A DNA stretch of 64,000 bases from Wenzhouxiangella sp. 15190 (lineage in GTDB: Bacteria; Pseudomonadota; Gammaproteobacteria; Xanthomonadales; Wenzhouxiangellaceae), in contig NZ_QVMV01000011.1 of NCBI RefSeq assembly GCF_003417465.1, positions 1 to 64,000 of the forward strand, read 5' to 3'. The position numbers and the translations under genes are program-made. The notes under the pieces were generated by a model that had not been told where the DNA came from, did no database searches, and saw nothing but the letters and a program-made list of their open reading frames with translations. This document shows, piece by piece, positions 55,967 through 64,000 of this stretch (within the stretch, counting starts at the first letter, position 1; each line of letters begins with the position of its first letter).

Positions 55967-56440
55967 ATGCATACCGACACTGCCGAACAAACGCCCGAGA
56001 GGCTTCTGCAGGCCTTCCTGGCCACCGACTACGAGGCTCGAATTGACGGCCGTCAGTACATGCTTCATCCCGGTCGGTTACACAAGAGCCTGGATGCTGC
56101 ACTGGCGGGTCGTCCCTGGGCTGTCGTCACAGCTTTCAATCCCCGGGCGCGCCTGGTCGACGAATCGGCAAACCGTAAACGCCACCAAGACCTGCTCGAT
56201 ACGGTCGCTGCGCGCGGCTGGGAAGTGCATCCGGCGGTCAACCGCGATCCCTGCGGCACCTGGCCAGACGAAAAAGCATTGCTGATCGTCGACGCCGACC
56301 TGCCCGAACTGGACGGCCTGGCCGAGCGGTTCGAGCAAGCCGCCATCGTCACCGGCCGAACCGGCGAGCCCGCCGTGCTTCGCCTCTACGGCAGTCAATG
56401 GCCGCAAACCCTGCCCGATTGGGCCCGGCGGGTCAACTGA
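55967..56440 (+). CDS. DUF3293 protein
   Basis: 157 residues. AVVTAFNPRARLVDESANRKRHQDLLDTVAARGWEVHPAVNRDPCGTWPDEKALLIVD fits DUF3293, a small soluble family of unknown function. Its stop overlaps the ccmA start (TGATG), so it heads the cytochrome c maturation operon. No ribosome binding site is obvious. Confidence 0.85.
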   Translation: MHTDTAEQTPERLLQAFLATDYEARIDGRQYMLHPGRLHKSLDAALAGRPWAVVTAFNPRARLVDESANRKRHQDLLDTVAARGWEVHPAVNRDPCGTWPDEKALLIVDADLPELDGLAERFEQAAIVTGRTGEPAVLRLYGSQWPQTLPDWARRVN

Positions 56441-57045
56441 TGCGTACCCTGCTGGAGACACGCCAGGCAACCTTTTCACGTGCCGGCGAACCCGTATTCG
56501 AGCCGGTGGATCTTTCACTCGCCGGGGGGCAGGCCCTGGTCGTGCGCGGCACCAACGGCTCGGGCAAGACCACCCTGTTGCGGCTGCTCGCCGGCATTCT
56601 GCGTGCCAGTGCCGGCACCGTCGAGCGCCATGCTCCGGTTGCCTTCCTGGGTCATCTGGCCGCGGTCAAGGGTGACCTGAGCTGCCGCGAAAATCTGGAT
56701 TTTCGCCGCCGCTTCCACGCTACGGCCAGCGGCTTGAGCAACAGCCGCGCCCTGGCTCGAGTCGGCCTGGCCGGCCTGGGGCTGAGACCGGCACGCGCGC
56801 TCTCGGCCGGCCAGAAGCGCCGCCTGGGACTGGCCTGCCTTCTGGTCGCGCCGGCCGCAATCTGGCTGCTCGACGAACCCTACGCCAGCCTCGACGACGA
56901 CGGCTGCGCCCTGGTCGACGCCCTGCTGATCGAACAGCTCGGACGCGACGGTTCGGTCGTTCTCTCGACCCACCAGCGCCAGCCCGAGCTCAAGGCCGCG
57001 CCGAATACCCTGCTCGTCCGGCACCACGTACAGGGGGCGGGATGA
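56440..57045 (+). CDS. ccmA: Cytochrome c biogenesis ATP-binding protein CcmA
   Basis: 201 residues. ABC ATPase of the CcmABCD complex that releases haem-loaded CcmE. Walker A GTNGSGKTTL, signature-like LSAGQKRRLGLA, Walker B WLLDEPYASLD and switch His in STHQRQ. Length is normal for CcmA. Confidence 0.94.
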   Translation: MRTLLETRQATFSRAGEPVFEPVDLSLAGGQALVVRGTNGSGKTTLLRLLAGILRASAGTVERHAPVAFLGHLAAVKGDLSCRENLDFRRRFHATASGLSNSRALARVGLAGLGLRPARALSAGQKRRLGLACLLVAPAAIWLLDEPYASLDDDGCALVDALLIEQLGRDGSVVLSTHQRQPELKAAPNTLLVRHHVQGAG

Positions 57046-57710
57046 TTGCCCAGATGAGCGCCCTGCTCAAACGCGACCTGCGCCTGGCACTGCGTCATGG
57101 CGGCGAATCGCTCATGCCGCTGATCTTCTTGTTCGCGGTCATCATTCTCGTGCCGCTGGGCGTCGGCCCCGGCCCCAACCTGCTTGCAAGCATCGCACCC
57201 GGCATGGTCTGGGTCGCCGCCTTGCTCGCCAGCCTGCTCGCCCTGGAACAACTCTTCCGGCCCGACCTCGAGGACGGCACGCTGGAGCAGTGGTGGGTCG
57301 GAGCGACCTCGCCCATGGCGCTGGTCGTCACGCGTCTTTTCAGCCACTGGCTGATCACCGGCGTACCGGTGATCGTCTTCGCGCCGCTGGCCGCCGAAAT
57401 GCTCTACCTTCCGGACCGGGCACTCGGAACGCTGATGCTCACCCTGCTCATCGGCACCCCCATTCTCAGCCTGGTCGGCGGCCTGGCCAGCGCCCTGACC
57501 CTGGGAACGAACCGAGGCAGCGTGCTGTTGTCCATTCTGGTGTTCCCGATGGTGGTCCCGGTACTGATATTCTCGACAGGCGGGATCACCGCGGCCGCGG
57601 AGGGTTTCTCGGCGCGAGCACACCTGGGTCTGCTTGCGGCACTATTGATCCTGGCCGTCACGCTGGTTCCGCTGGCCACCACTGCTGCTCTGAGGTTGAA
57701 CATCGAATGA
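57042..57710 (+). CDS. ccmB: Haem exporter subunit CcmB
   Basis: 222 residues with six membrane helices. FKRDL-like start (LLKRDLRLALRHGGE), IAPGMVWVAALLASLLALEQLFRPDLEDGTLEQW and the GSVLLSILVFPMVVPVLIF stretch are typical. ATGA overlaps join it to ccmA before and ccmC after. Confidence 0.94.
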   Translation: MIAQMSALLKRDLRLALRHGGESLMPLIFLFAVIILVPLGVGPGPNLLASIAPGMVWVAALLASLLALEQLFRPDLEDGTLEQWWVGATSPMALVVTRLFSHWLITGVPVIVFAPLAAEMLYLPDRALGTLMLTLLIGTPILSLVGGLASALTLGTNRGSVLLSILVFPMVVPVLIFSTGGITAAAEGFSARAHLGLLAALLILAVTLVPLATTAALRLNIE

Positions 57711-58462
57711 TCTTTCATCGCCTGAAAGTGGGCTTCCATCGCCTAGGCTCCCCACCGACCTTTCACAAGCTCTGCCGGGTGCTATCACCCTGGTTATGGG
57801 CCGGCTTTCTGCTCTGCGCAGCTATCGGTCTTTACTACGCACTCTACGTTGTCCCGCCCGATTACCAGCAGGGTGACAGCTACCGCATTCTCTTCATCCA
57901 CGTTCCGGCCGCCTGGCAGGCCATGGCCAGCTACGTAATCATGGCGATCCTCGCGGCCATCGCCCTGATCTGGCGGATCCGCACTGTCGAGATCATGACC
58001 ATGGCCGCCGCCCCGGTCGGCGCGGCCTTCACCGCATTGTGCCTGGCCACCGGCTCGCTCTGGGGCAAGCCAATGTGGGGCACCTGGTGGGCGTGGGACG
58101 CGCGCCTGACTTCCATGCTCGTGCTGCTGTTCATCTATCTCGGCATCATGGGCCTTTACGCCGCCTTCGAGGATCGACGCAAGGGCGCACGGGTGGCATG
58201 TATCCTTGTGCTAGTGGGCCTGGTCAACATTCCGCTGATTCACTTCTCGGTTGAATGGTGGACCACGCTGCACCAGGGCGCGACCATCCGGCTGCTGGGC
58301 GAGTCGCGTATGCATCCGAGCATGCTGCCGCCGCTGATCTGGATGACGATCGGCGTGAAACTGATGTTCGGCGCGGCGATGCTCGATCGCGCCCGTAACG
58401 ACCTGCTCGAGCAGGACCGGCGCAAGAACTGGATTCGCCAACTCATCGGAGAGAGTGCATGA
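57707..58462 (+). CDS. ccmC: Haem exporter subunit CcmC
   Basis: 251 residues, six helices. The Trp-rich haem-handling motif is in MWGTWWAWDARLTSML, flanked by candidate haem-ligand His residues in FIHVPAAW and LIHFSVEWWTTLHQG. It loads haem onto CcmE. Start overlaps the ccmB stop. Confidence 0.96.
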   Translation: MIFHRLKVGFHRLGSPPTFHKLCRVLSPWLWAGFLLCAAIGLYYALYVVPPDYQQGDSYRILFIHVPAAWQAMASYVIMAILAAIALIWRIRTVEIMTMAAAPVGAAFTALCLATGSLWGKPMWGTWWAWDARLTSMLVLLFIYLGIMGLYAAFEDRRKGARVACILVLVGLVNIPLIHFSVEWWTTLHQGATIRLLGESRMHPSMLPPLIWMTIGVKLMFGAAMLDRARNDLLEQDRRKNWIRQLIGESA

Positions 58463-58629
58463 TTCCCGAACTCGACTACGCCTTCTACGTCTGGACCAGC
58501 TACGGCCTGTTCGCCGTTATCATGGTCTGGCAGTTCATCCAGCCACGCCTGCGCAGGCGGCGAATTCTCGCCGAACTGCGTGAAGAACTGGCCCTACAAA
58601 GCGGAAACTACGATGACCCCAACGCGTAA
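58459..58629 (+). CDS. ccmD: Haem exporter subunit CcmD
   Basis: 56 residues: one membrane helix (YVWTSYGLFAVIMVWQFI) and a basic, helical tail (QPRLRRRRILAELREEL). CcmD bridges CcmC, CcmA/B and CcmE. It overlaps the ccmC stop by ATGA and the ccmE start by 17 bases. It is short and easily missed. Confidence 0.9.
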   Translation: MIPELDYAFYVWTSYGLFAVIMVWQFIQPRLRRRRILAELREELALQSGNYDDPNA

Positions 58630-59062
58630 GAAACGACTCGCCATCGTCGCGCTGCTTGTCCTGGGCGTGGGTGCGGCCGCCGCCGTGGCATTCACCGCGC
58701 TCAATGACAACATGCTCTATTTCGTCAGCCCGACCGACGTGCACGCGGCTGCCGCACCCGAGGACAAGCAGATCCGCCTCGGCGGCCTGGTTGCTGCCGG
58801 CTCGGTGCAGCGCGATCCCGACAGCCTGTCGGTACGGTTCACCGTCACCGACGGCCGCCACGATGTGCCCGTGAGCTTCGAAGGCATCCTGCCCGACCTC
58901 TTCCGCGAGGGCCAGGGCGTGATCGCCCACGGCCGCCTCAACCAGGACGGTCACTTCCACGCCAACGAAGTGCTGGCCCGACATGATGAAAACTACATGC
59001 CGCCGGAAGTCATGAAATCGCTGGAATCCGCCGGCCATCCTCCGGAGGCTTCGAAGCAATGA
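58613..59062 (+). CDS. ccmE: Cytochrome c maturation haem chaperone CcmE
   Basis: 149 residues: an N-terminal anchor helix and a periplasmic beta barrel. The haem-binding motif is LARHDENYMPPEV, with the His that binds haem covalently and the Tyr axial ligand. The ATG at 58613 lies inside ccmD. Confidence 0.96.
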   Translation: MTPTRKKRLAIVALLVLGVGAAAAVAFTALNDNMLYFVSPTDVHAAAAPEDKQIRLGGLVAAGSVQRDPDSLSVRFTVTDGRHDVPVSFEGILPDLFREGQGVIAHGRLNQDGHFHANEVLARHDENYMPPEVMKSLESAGHPPEASKQ

Positions 59063-61014
59063 GTGCCGAACTCGGACAAATTTCCCTGATCCTCGCCCTG
59101 GTGCTGGCCGCCCTGCTGTCGGTGCTGCCGCTGGTCGGCGCGCAGCGCGGCAACGAGGCCCTGATGAAACTGGCGCCGTCGCTGGCCATCGGACAGTTCG
59201 TGTTCCTCGCCGGTGCCTTCGCGGCCCTGGCGGTCGCCTTCCTGCGGCATGATTTCACGGTCAGCTACGTGGCCATGCATTCCAACCTGCTGCTGCCCTG
59301 GTACTACCGCCTGTCCGCCGTATGGGGCAGCCACGAGGGCTCGCTGTTGTTGTGGATGCTGCTGCTCGGCGGCTGGATGCTGGCTGTGGCCGCCTTCTCC
59401 CGCTCGGTTCCGCGGCCCTTCACCGCCCGCGTGCTGTCGGTGATGGGCATGATCTCGGTCGGTTTCCTGCTGTTCATCCTGTTCACCTCCAACCCGTTCG
59501 AACGCATCCTGCCCGGGCCCATCGACGGCCGTGATCTCAATCCGCTGCTGCAGGACGTGGGCATGATCTTCCATCCGCCGCTGCTCTACATGGGCTACGT
59601 CGGCTTCGCAGTGGCCTTCGCCTTCGCCATTGCGGGCTTGATCGGCGGCAAGGTCGAGCGCAACTGGGTACGCTGGTCGCGCCCCTGGACCCTGGCGGCC
59701 TGGTCCTTTCTGACCTTCGGTATCGCGCTGGGCTCCTGGTGGGCCTACTACGAGCTCGGCTGGGGCGGCTGGTGGTTCTGGGATCCGGTCGAGAATGCCT
59801 CGTTCATTCCCTGGCTGATCGGCACCGCCCTGATTCATTCCCAGGCGGTCACCGAAAAGCGTGGCGCCTTCCCGGCCTGGACGGTACTTTTGTCCATCGC
59901 GGCCTTCTCGATGTCGCTGCTGGGCACTTTCCTGGTGCGCTCGGGCGTGCTCACCTCGGTGCACGCTTTCGCCAACGATCCCGAACGCGGCCTGTTCATC
60001 CTGGTCTTCATGGGGATCGTCACCGGCGGGGCACTGACGCTGTATGCACTGCGCGCGCCGCGCATCATGACCGGTGAAGGCTTCGATTGGGTCAGCCGCG
60101 AGTCCGCGCTGCTGCTCAACAATGTCTTTTTCACCGTCTCGGCCGCCATGGTGTTGCTGGGCACGCTCTATCCGCTGATCATCGACTTCATGGGATGGGG
60201 CCAGATTTCCGTGGGCCCGCCCTACTTCGGCGCCATGTTCATCCTGCTGATGACGCCGGTCGTGTTGCTGGTTCCGCTCGGCCCCCTGACACGCTGGAAA
60301 CGCGACGGCTTCATGCGCGTCGTTCGCCCGCTGGCGACCGCGGCCATCGTTTCGATCGTCGCCGCGCTGCTCGTATGCGCCTGGCTGGAATCATGGAGCC
60401 TGCGTGCGGTAACCGGCTGGATCGGCGGCTTCTGGCTGATCGGGGGTGCGGCGACCTTCGGATTGCGCACCGCCCGCGCCAGTCGTTCGGGCCTGGCCCG
60501 GCACCAGTGGGGCATGGTGCTTGCCCATGCCGGTGCCGGCGTGTTCCTGATCGGTGCCGCCATGGTCGAGGCCCATACTTTTGAGCGCGATGTGCGCATC
60601 GCCCCGGGCGAGACCGTCGAGGCGGCCGGCTACCGCTTCACGCTGCACGAAGTCGTAGAGGTCAAGGGCCCCAACTGGCGTGCAGACGAGGCGCGCTTCA
60701 GTATTCACCGCGGCGACCGCGAAATCACGCGCATGGCACCGCAAAAACGGCACTATCACCGCGGTGGACAAACCATGACGCAAGTCGCGCTCAAGCCCGG
60801 CGTATTCCGAGACCTCTATGTCGCCATGGGCGAGGAACTTGGCGAAAGCGGTGCCTGGAGCATTCGCGTGCACATCAAGCCCTTCGTGCGCTGGATCTGG
60901 GGCGGTGCCGTGCTTATCGGTCTGGGTGGACTGATTGCTGCCAGCGACCGTCGCTATCGCGGCAAGCGCAAGGCGCGCGAATCGGCGCCGGCAGCCGCCG
61001 AGGCGACGGCATGA
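59059..61014 (+). CDS. ccmF: Cytochrome c haem lyase subunit CcmF
   Basis: 651 residues, about 14-15 helices. The WWD motif is WGGWWFWDPVENASFIPWL; haem-ligand His residues are likely in VWGSHEGSLLLW and in IHSQAVTEK. It ligates haem from CcmE to apocytochrome c together with CcmH. The length is usual. Confidence 0.97.
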   Translation: MSAELGQISLILALVLAALLSVLPLVGAQRGNEALMKLAPSLAIGQFVFLAGAFAALAVAFLRHDFTVSYVAMHSNLLLPWYYRLSAVWGSHEGSLLLWMLLLGGWMLAVAAFSRSVPRPFTARVLSVMGMISVGFLLFILFTSNPFERILPGPIDGRDLNPLLQDVGMIFHPPLLYMGYVGFAVAFAFAIAGLIGGKVERNWVRWSRPWTLAAWSFLTFGIALGSWWAYYELGWGGWWFWDPVENASFIPWLIGTALIHSQAVTEKRGAFPAWTVLLSIAAFSMSLLGTFLVRSGVLTSVHAFANDPERGLFILVFMGIVTGGALTLYALRAPRIMTGEGFDWVSRESALLLNNVFFTVSAAMVLLGTLYPLIIDFMGWGQISVGPPYFGAMFILLMTPVVLLVPLGPLTRWKRDGFMRVVRPLATAAIVSIVAALLVCAWLESWSLRAVTGWIGGFWLIGGAATFGLRTARASRSGLARHQWGMVLAHAGAGVFLIGAAMVEAHTFERDVRIAPGETVEAAGYRFTLHEVVEVKGPNWRADEARFSIHRGDREITRMAPQKRHYHRGGQTMTQVALKPGVFRDLYVAMGEELGESGAWSIRVHIKPFVRWIWGGAVLIGLGGLIAASDRRYRGKRKARESAPAAAEATA

Positions 61015-61547
61015 TCCGAATGCTGATCCCGCTGGGCGTGTTCCTGGCGCTGGTCGCACTGCTCGTCGCCAGCCTGCAGACCGGCGACGAGCGCAAGGTG
61101 GTGCAGTCGCCACTGGTCGGCAAGCCCGTGCCGCAATTCAGCCTGCCCGGGCTGCACGATCCCGACACCATCACCAGCCGGGCCGACTTGCTCGGCGAGC
61201 CGTTCATCCTCAACGTGTGGGGCAGCTGGTGCTGGGCCTGCAGGGTCGAACATCCGTTCGTCGAACGCTTGGGGCGCGAAGCGCCAATCGATCTGATCGG
61301 TTTCAACTGGAAGGATGAGCGCGAAGACGCGCTCGAATGGATTGGCCGCTTCGGCGATGCCTGGGACCGGCACGTCGTCGATTTCAAGGGCAAGGTTGCT
61401 ATCGACCTGGGTGTCTACGGTGCTCCCGAGACGTTCCTGGTCGACCACGAGGGCATCATCCGCCACAAGCATGTCGGGCCAATAGACGCAACGGTTTTTG
61501 CGGATTTGATGCAAAGAATCATGGAACTGGAGGCGCAAGCACAGTGA
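61011..61547 (+). CDS. ccmG: Thiol:disulfide interchange protein CcmG/DsbE
   Basis: 178 residues: one anchor helix and a thioredoxin fold that reduces apocytochrome c thiols. The active site reads GSWCWACRVEHP; the usual residue after the first Cys is Pro, so this WCWAC is unusual. The cis-Pro loop is YGAPETFLVD. ATGA overlap with ccmF; GTGA overlap with ccmH. Confidence 0.93.
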   Translation: MIRMLIPLGVFLALVALLVASLQTGDERKVVQSPLVGKPVPQFSLPGLHDPDTITSRADLLGEPFILNVWGSWCWACRVEHPFVERLGREAPIDLIGFNWKDEREDALEWIGRFGDAWDRHVVDFKGKVAIDLGVYGAPETFLVDHEGIIRHKHVGPIDATVFADLMQRIMELEAQAQ

Positions 61548-61957
61548 GTTGTCAATTGTCAGTTGTCAGTAAGTGGGCCCTCGTTCTGGCCCTGGTGCCA
61601 CTGCTGGCGCTGGGGTCGGCGATCGAGCCTTACGATTTCGACAGTGAGGTGCAGCGGCAACGCTTCAAGTCGCTGGCCGAGCAATTGCGCTGCACGGTCT
61701 GCCAGAACCAGTCGCTGGCCGACTCGGACGCGCCGCTGGCCAGCGATCTGCGCGACGAGGTATTCCGCATGCTGCAGGAGGGGCGCAGCGATCAGGAAAT
61801 CCGCAACTTCATGGTCGAACGCTACGGCGACTACGTCCTTTTCCGCCCACCGGTAGCCGGTCACACGATACTGCTCTGGGGCGGCCCCGTCGCCTTGCTG
61901 CTGATCGGCCTGGTCGCCGCCGTCATCGTCATTCGCAAACGGAGAACAGCGCTTTGA
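61544..61957 (+). CDS. ccmH: Cytochrome c maturation protein CcmH (CycL)
   Basis: 137 residues, GTG start overlapping the ccmG stop. Signal helix, then the redox motif LRCTVCQNQSLADSDAPLASDLR, a three-helix domain, and a C-terminal membrane helix. The first nine residues (VSCQLSVVS) are encoded by a tandem TTGTCA-type heptamer repeat and are probably not ancestral. Confidence 0.94.
   Translation: MSCQLSVVSKWALVLALVPLLALGSAIEPYDFDSEVQRQRFKSLAEQLRCTVCQNQSLADSDAPLASDLRDEVFRMLQEGRSDQEIRNFMVERYGDYVLFRPPVAGHTILLWGGPVALLLIGLVAAVIVIRKRRTAL
61545..61570. repeat. Tandem heptamers at the ccmG-ccmH junction
   Basis: Three consecutive (G/A)TTGTCA units follow the overlapping GTGA start/stop, extending into the coding start of ccmH. 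The array resembles those at the queA-tgt and hut junctions in kind but not in sequence. Confidence 0.6.
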
Positions 61958-63027
61958 GCAATCCGGTCTTTCTTATCATCACCGCGGGCGCGGTGCTGCT
62001 GGCACTCGCCTTCGTCGTGCTACCCCTCGTGGGTAGCCGCCACAGGGCCATGATCGTCGGCGCGATCGTTTTCGTACCCGCGGTGACGCTGTCGGTCTAT
62101 CTCCTGGTCGGCATGCCGAATGCCGTCGACCCGGACACCGGGGAAACCGGTGAGATCCGCTCGGCCGTCACTGAACTCGCGCAACGCGCCCTGCGAGAAC
62201 AGGAGAATCCCGAGCACTGGGCCCGGCTGGGCTTGGCCTACAAGAGCCTGGAAGAGTTCAGCTCGGCCGAGCATGCCTTCCGACGGGCCCTCTACATCGA
62301 CAACGATGTGGACTTTATCAAGGCCGAGCTGGGTGAAACGCTGCTCTACGCTTCGGGTGAGCGCCAGCTTCCCCGGGAAGCGCGCAGGCTACTCGAGGAG
62401 GCCGCCGAAACCGGTAGCCACAAGGCACTGTGGCTGCTGGGCATGGATGCCTTCCAGCGGGAAGCCTGGCCAGTTGCCGTCGATCGATTCGAGCGCCTGC
62501 TCGCCGTGCTGCCGAACGACAGCAACGTGCGTGGCACGGTCGAAGAACACCTGGCAGCCGCTCGATCCGGCGGGCGCGGAACCGGAGCGATGCGCGGCGG
62601 CGCCGGAACGGGAGCAACGTCCGGCAGCGAGGCGGCGGGCGAGGCCGGAACCGGGGCAACGACCGATAGCGAGTCGGCGGGGAGCCCCGAACTGGCGCTC
62701 TCGATCCGCATCGACGAAGCGCTTGCGGAGCAACTCGAGGGCGATGAAACGGTTTTCGTAGCCGTACGCCGCCCCGCCGGCGGGCCGCCGCTGGCCGTAC
62801 GGAGAATGCGGGCCGACCAGCTGCCGGCCGAACTGGCCATCGACGACGGCGATGCCATGATGGCGGGCAGCGGCCTTTCCTCGGCCGAAAACGTGGTGGT
62901 GACTGCCCGGGTCTCGTTCAGCGGGAATGCCACGCCCGCGGCGGGTGACTTCGAGGGACAAAGCGATATACTGCCCGTCGAATCCGGGAGTATCCGCGCG
63001 GAGGTAACCATTGACAAGGTCCGGTAG
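61954..63027 (+). CDS. ccmI: Cytochrome c maturation TPR protein CcmI (CycH)
   Basis: 357 residues, TTG start overlapping the ccmH stop. Two membrane helices (1-55), then TPR repeats (about 75-200: ALREQENPEHWARLGLAYKSL) that hold apocytochrome c, a Gly/Thr/Ser-rich linker with repeated GTGA segments (about 208-240), and a C-terminal beta domain (LALSIRIDEALAEQLEGDETVFVAVRR). The arrangement equals the bipartite CcmI of other Proteobacteria. Confidence 0.92.
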   Translation: MSNPVFLIITAGAVLLALAFVVLPLVGSRHRAMIVGAIVFVPAVTLSVYLLVGMPNAVDPDTGETGEIRSAVTELAQRALREQENPEHWARLGLAYKSLEEFSSAEHAFRRALYIDNDVDFIKAELGETLLYASGERQLPREARRLLEEAAETGSHKALWLLGMDAFQREAWPVAVDRFERLLAVLPNDSNVRGTVEEHLAAARSGGRGTGAMRGGAGTGATSGSEAAGEAGTGATTDSESAGSPELALSIRIDEALAEQLEGDETVFVAVRRPAGGPPLAVRRMRADQLPAELAIDDGDAMMAGSGLSSAENVVVTARVSFSGNATPAAGDFEGQSDILPVESGSIRAEVTIDKVR

Positions 63028-64000
63028 GACCGCTTGGTGGGGGATTGCGGCCGCTCTTTCTCTGATCATCTCCATCCATGCCGCCGGCCAGGAAGGCTCG
63101 GCCGACGGTAATAACGACAATCTCGAAGAACACGCCATCTGGATCGTCGAGTACGAAAACGATATCTTTGTCGACGAAGATCGCTACTACACCAACGGAA
63201 TTCGACTCTCGCGCATCGGCCAGGTGCGTACCCCGCCATCATGGCTGGAAGAAGTAGCACGGCGTTTTCCGGGCATTGATGACGCCGACGCCCTGCCGTA
63301 CCGATTGTCGATCAGCCACAACCTCTACACCCCTAGGGATATCGACAACCCGCAGTTCCCGCCGGACGATCGCCCCTATGCCGCCTGGCTGAACGTGCAA
63401 TTCGCGACCGGCACGACCAGCGAACGCGGCGCTGACCGGGTACAGGTCGGCCTGGGCGTCGTCGGTCCCCTGGCGTACGGCGAGGAAATACAGAAAGCCA
63501 TTCACTCGGCCATCGACTCACCGGAGCCGATCGGCTGGGACACCCAGATTCGCAACGAACCCACGCTGCAGGTCGGCTATGATCGTATCAGGCGGTTCTT
63601 CACCATCGGGGACGAAGAGCCCGGCGGCGTCGGCCTGGATGCGACCTGGATCGGCGGGCTCATGCTCGGCAATGCGCACACCCACGTGGCCGCCGGCGGC
63701 TTCCTGCGAGCCGGCCACAATCTCCCGCGCGGCTATGGTCCACCCCGGATCACGCCATCAATCTCGGGAGCCGGATACTTCATGCCCAGCCGGGAACCGT
63801 CCTGGTACCTCTACCTGGGCGTGGAAGGCCGACGGGTGTTCAGGGACCTGTTCATCGAGGGCAATACATTCGGTGGCGTCGACGGCGTCAGTCGAAAGCG
63901 GAATATCGGCGAGGTATTCGGCGGCCTGGTCTACACCCGCGGGCCGTTGCGCCTGGCCTACACACAAGTATGGAGAACCCGTGAATTCGTGGGCCAAGTC
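63011..64000 (+). CDS. LpxR-like lipid A deacylase (DUF2219), 3' end outside window
   Basis: Open to the window edge (330 codons). The TTG at 63011 has a GGAGG site six bases upstream and gives a signal peptide ending near HAAGQ; it overlaps the ccmI end by 17 bases. The outer-membrane barrel family is recognised from VEYENDIFVDEDRYYTNGIRLS, SHNLYTPRDI, RPYAAWLN, GPLAYGEEIQKAIH and GWDTQIRNEPTLQVGYDR. LpxR removes the 3'-acyloxyacyl chain of lipid A; the conserved Asn, Asp and calcium-site residues near the N-terminus appear present. Confidence 0.85.
   Translation, partial: MTRSGRTAWWGIAAALSLIISIHAAGQEGSADGNNDNLEEHAIWIVEYENDIFVDEDRYYTNGIRLSRIGQVRTPPSWLEEVARRFPGIDDADALPYRLSISHNLYTPRDIDNPQFPPDDRPYAAWLNVQFATGTTSERGADRVQVGLGVVGPLAYGEEIQKAIHSAIDSPEPIGWDTQIRNEPTLQVGYDRIRRFFTIGDEEPGGVGLDATWIGGLMLGNAHTHVAAGGFLRAGHNLPRGYGPPRITPSISGAGYFMPSREPSWYLYLGVEGRRVFRDLFIEGNTFGGVDGVSRKRNIGEVFGGLVYTRGPLRLAYTQVWRTREFVGQV

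Overview
The window reads as chromosomal DNA of a GC-rich Gammaproteobacterium, probably near the Wenzhouxiangella / Xanthomonadales-Chromatiales lineages. This rests on the queA-tgt-yajC-secD-secF order, a one-gene-per-function ccmABCDEFGHI operon, class II DAHP synthase, hut genes, and Ser/Thr kinase-TPR proteins beside sigma factors of the Sigma70_ECF (ECF43-like) family. The placement comes from gene content alone, not from alignments. I saw no rRNA, tRNA, CRISPR array, transposase or prophage.

Layout. 0-2.5 kb: tail of a secreted protein, a secreted fibre-like protein with a C-terminal S74 autochaperone, a small secreted partner in an ATGA overlap, and a small exported helix-hairpin-helix-like protein. 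2.5-6 kb: a possible zinc-ribbon ORF, acyl-CoA dehydrogenase and typA. 6-19.2 kb is the most interesting block: a kinase-TPR gene divergent from an ECF sigma gene, followed by two more fibre proteins (one with a G2-like and one with an S74 autoprocessing domain), a seven-repeat secreted propeller protein, a small secreted protein and an unknown secreted protein. An MgtC-like membrane protein and an aspartoacylase-like hydrolase sit between them. Four of the secreted-protein genes carry the same upstream element, TGGCG(G/C)-N16-17-CGTA, which looks like an ECF promoter. A fifth likely copy precedes the second kinase gene at 39.8 kb.

19.2-28.8 kb: tesB and a secreted protein, a four-part winged-helix/PEGA/FGE-like/hydrolase fusion, mdh, a DUF4399 protein, a 271-bp palindromic element, a dsbB-class II DAHP synthase pair, and a lipoprotein esterase. 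28.8-33.5 kb: hutU-hutH-hutI, with inverted-repeat elements filling the two junctions. 33.6-40 kb: a GGDEF-EAL protein, a small secreted protein, and a second sigma/kinase pair, this time convergent and overlapping. 40-46 kb: queA-tgt-yajC-secD-secF plus a secreted-protein gene. 46-54.5 kb: kynureninase, a VTT protein, two coupled glycosyltransferases and a large subtilisin. 54.5-64 kb: gor, then DUF3293 followed by ccmA-I with nearly every start overlapping the previous stop, and an LpxR-like lipid A deacylase running off the end.

My proposal for an undescribed system is a kinase-gated ECF regulon controlling secreted trimeric fibres that carry phage-type autochaperones, plus small secreted proteins that share a C-terminal F-x-D-x-F-E tail. 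The motifs and gene layout are visible in the sequence; the regulatory links and the function are inference.
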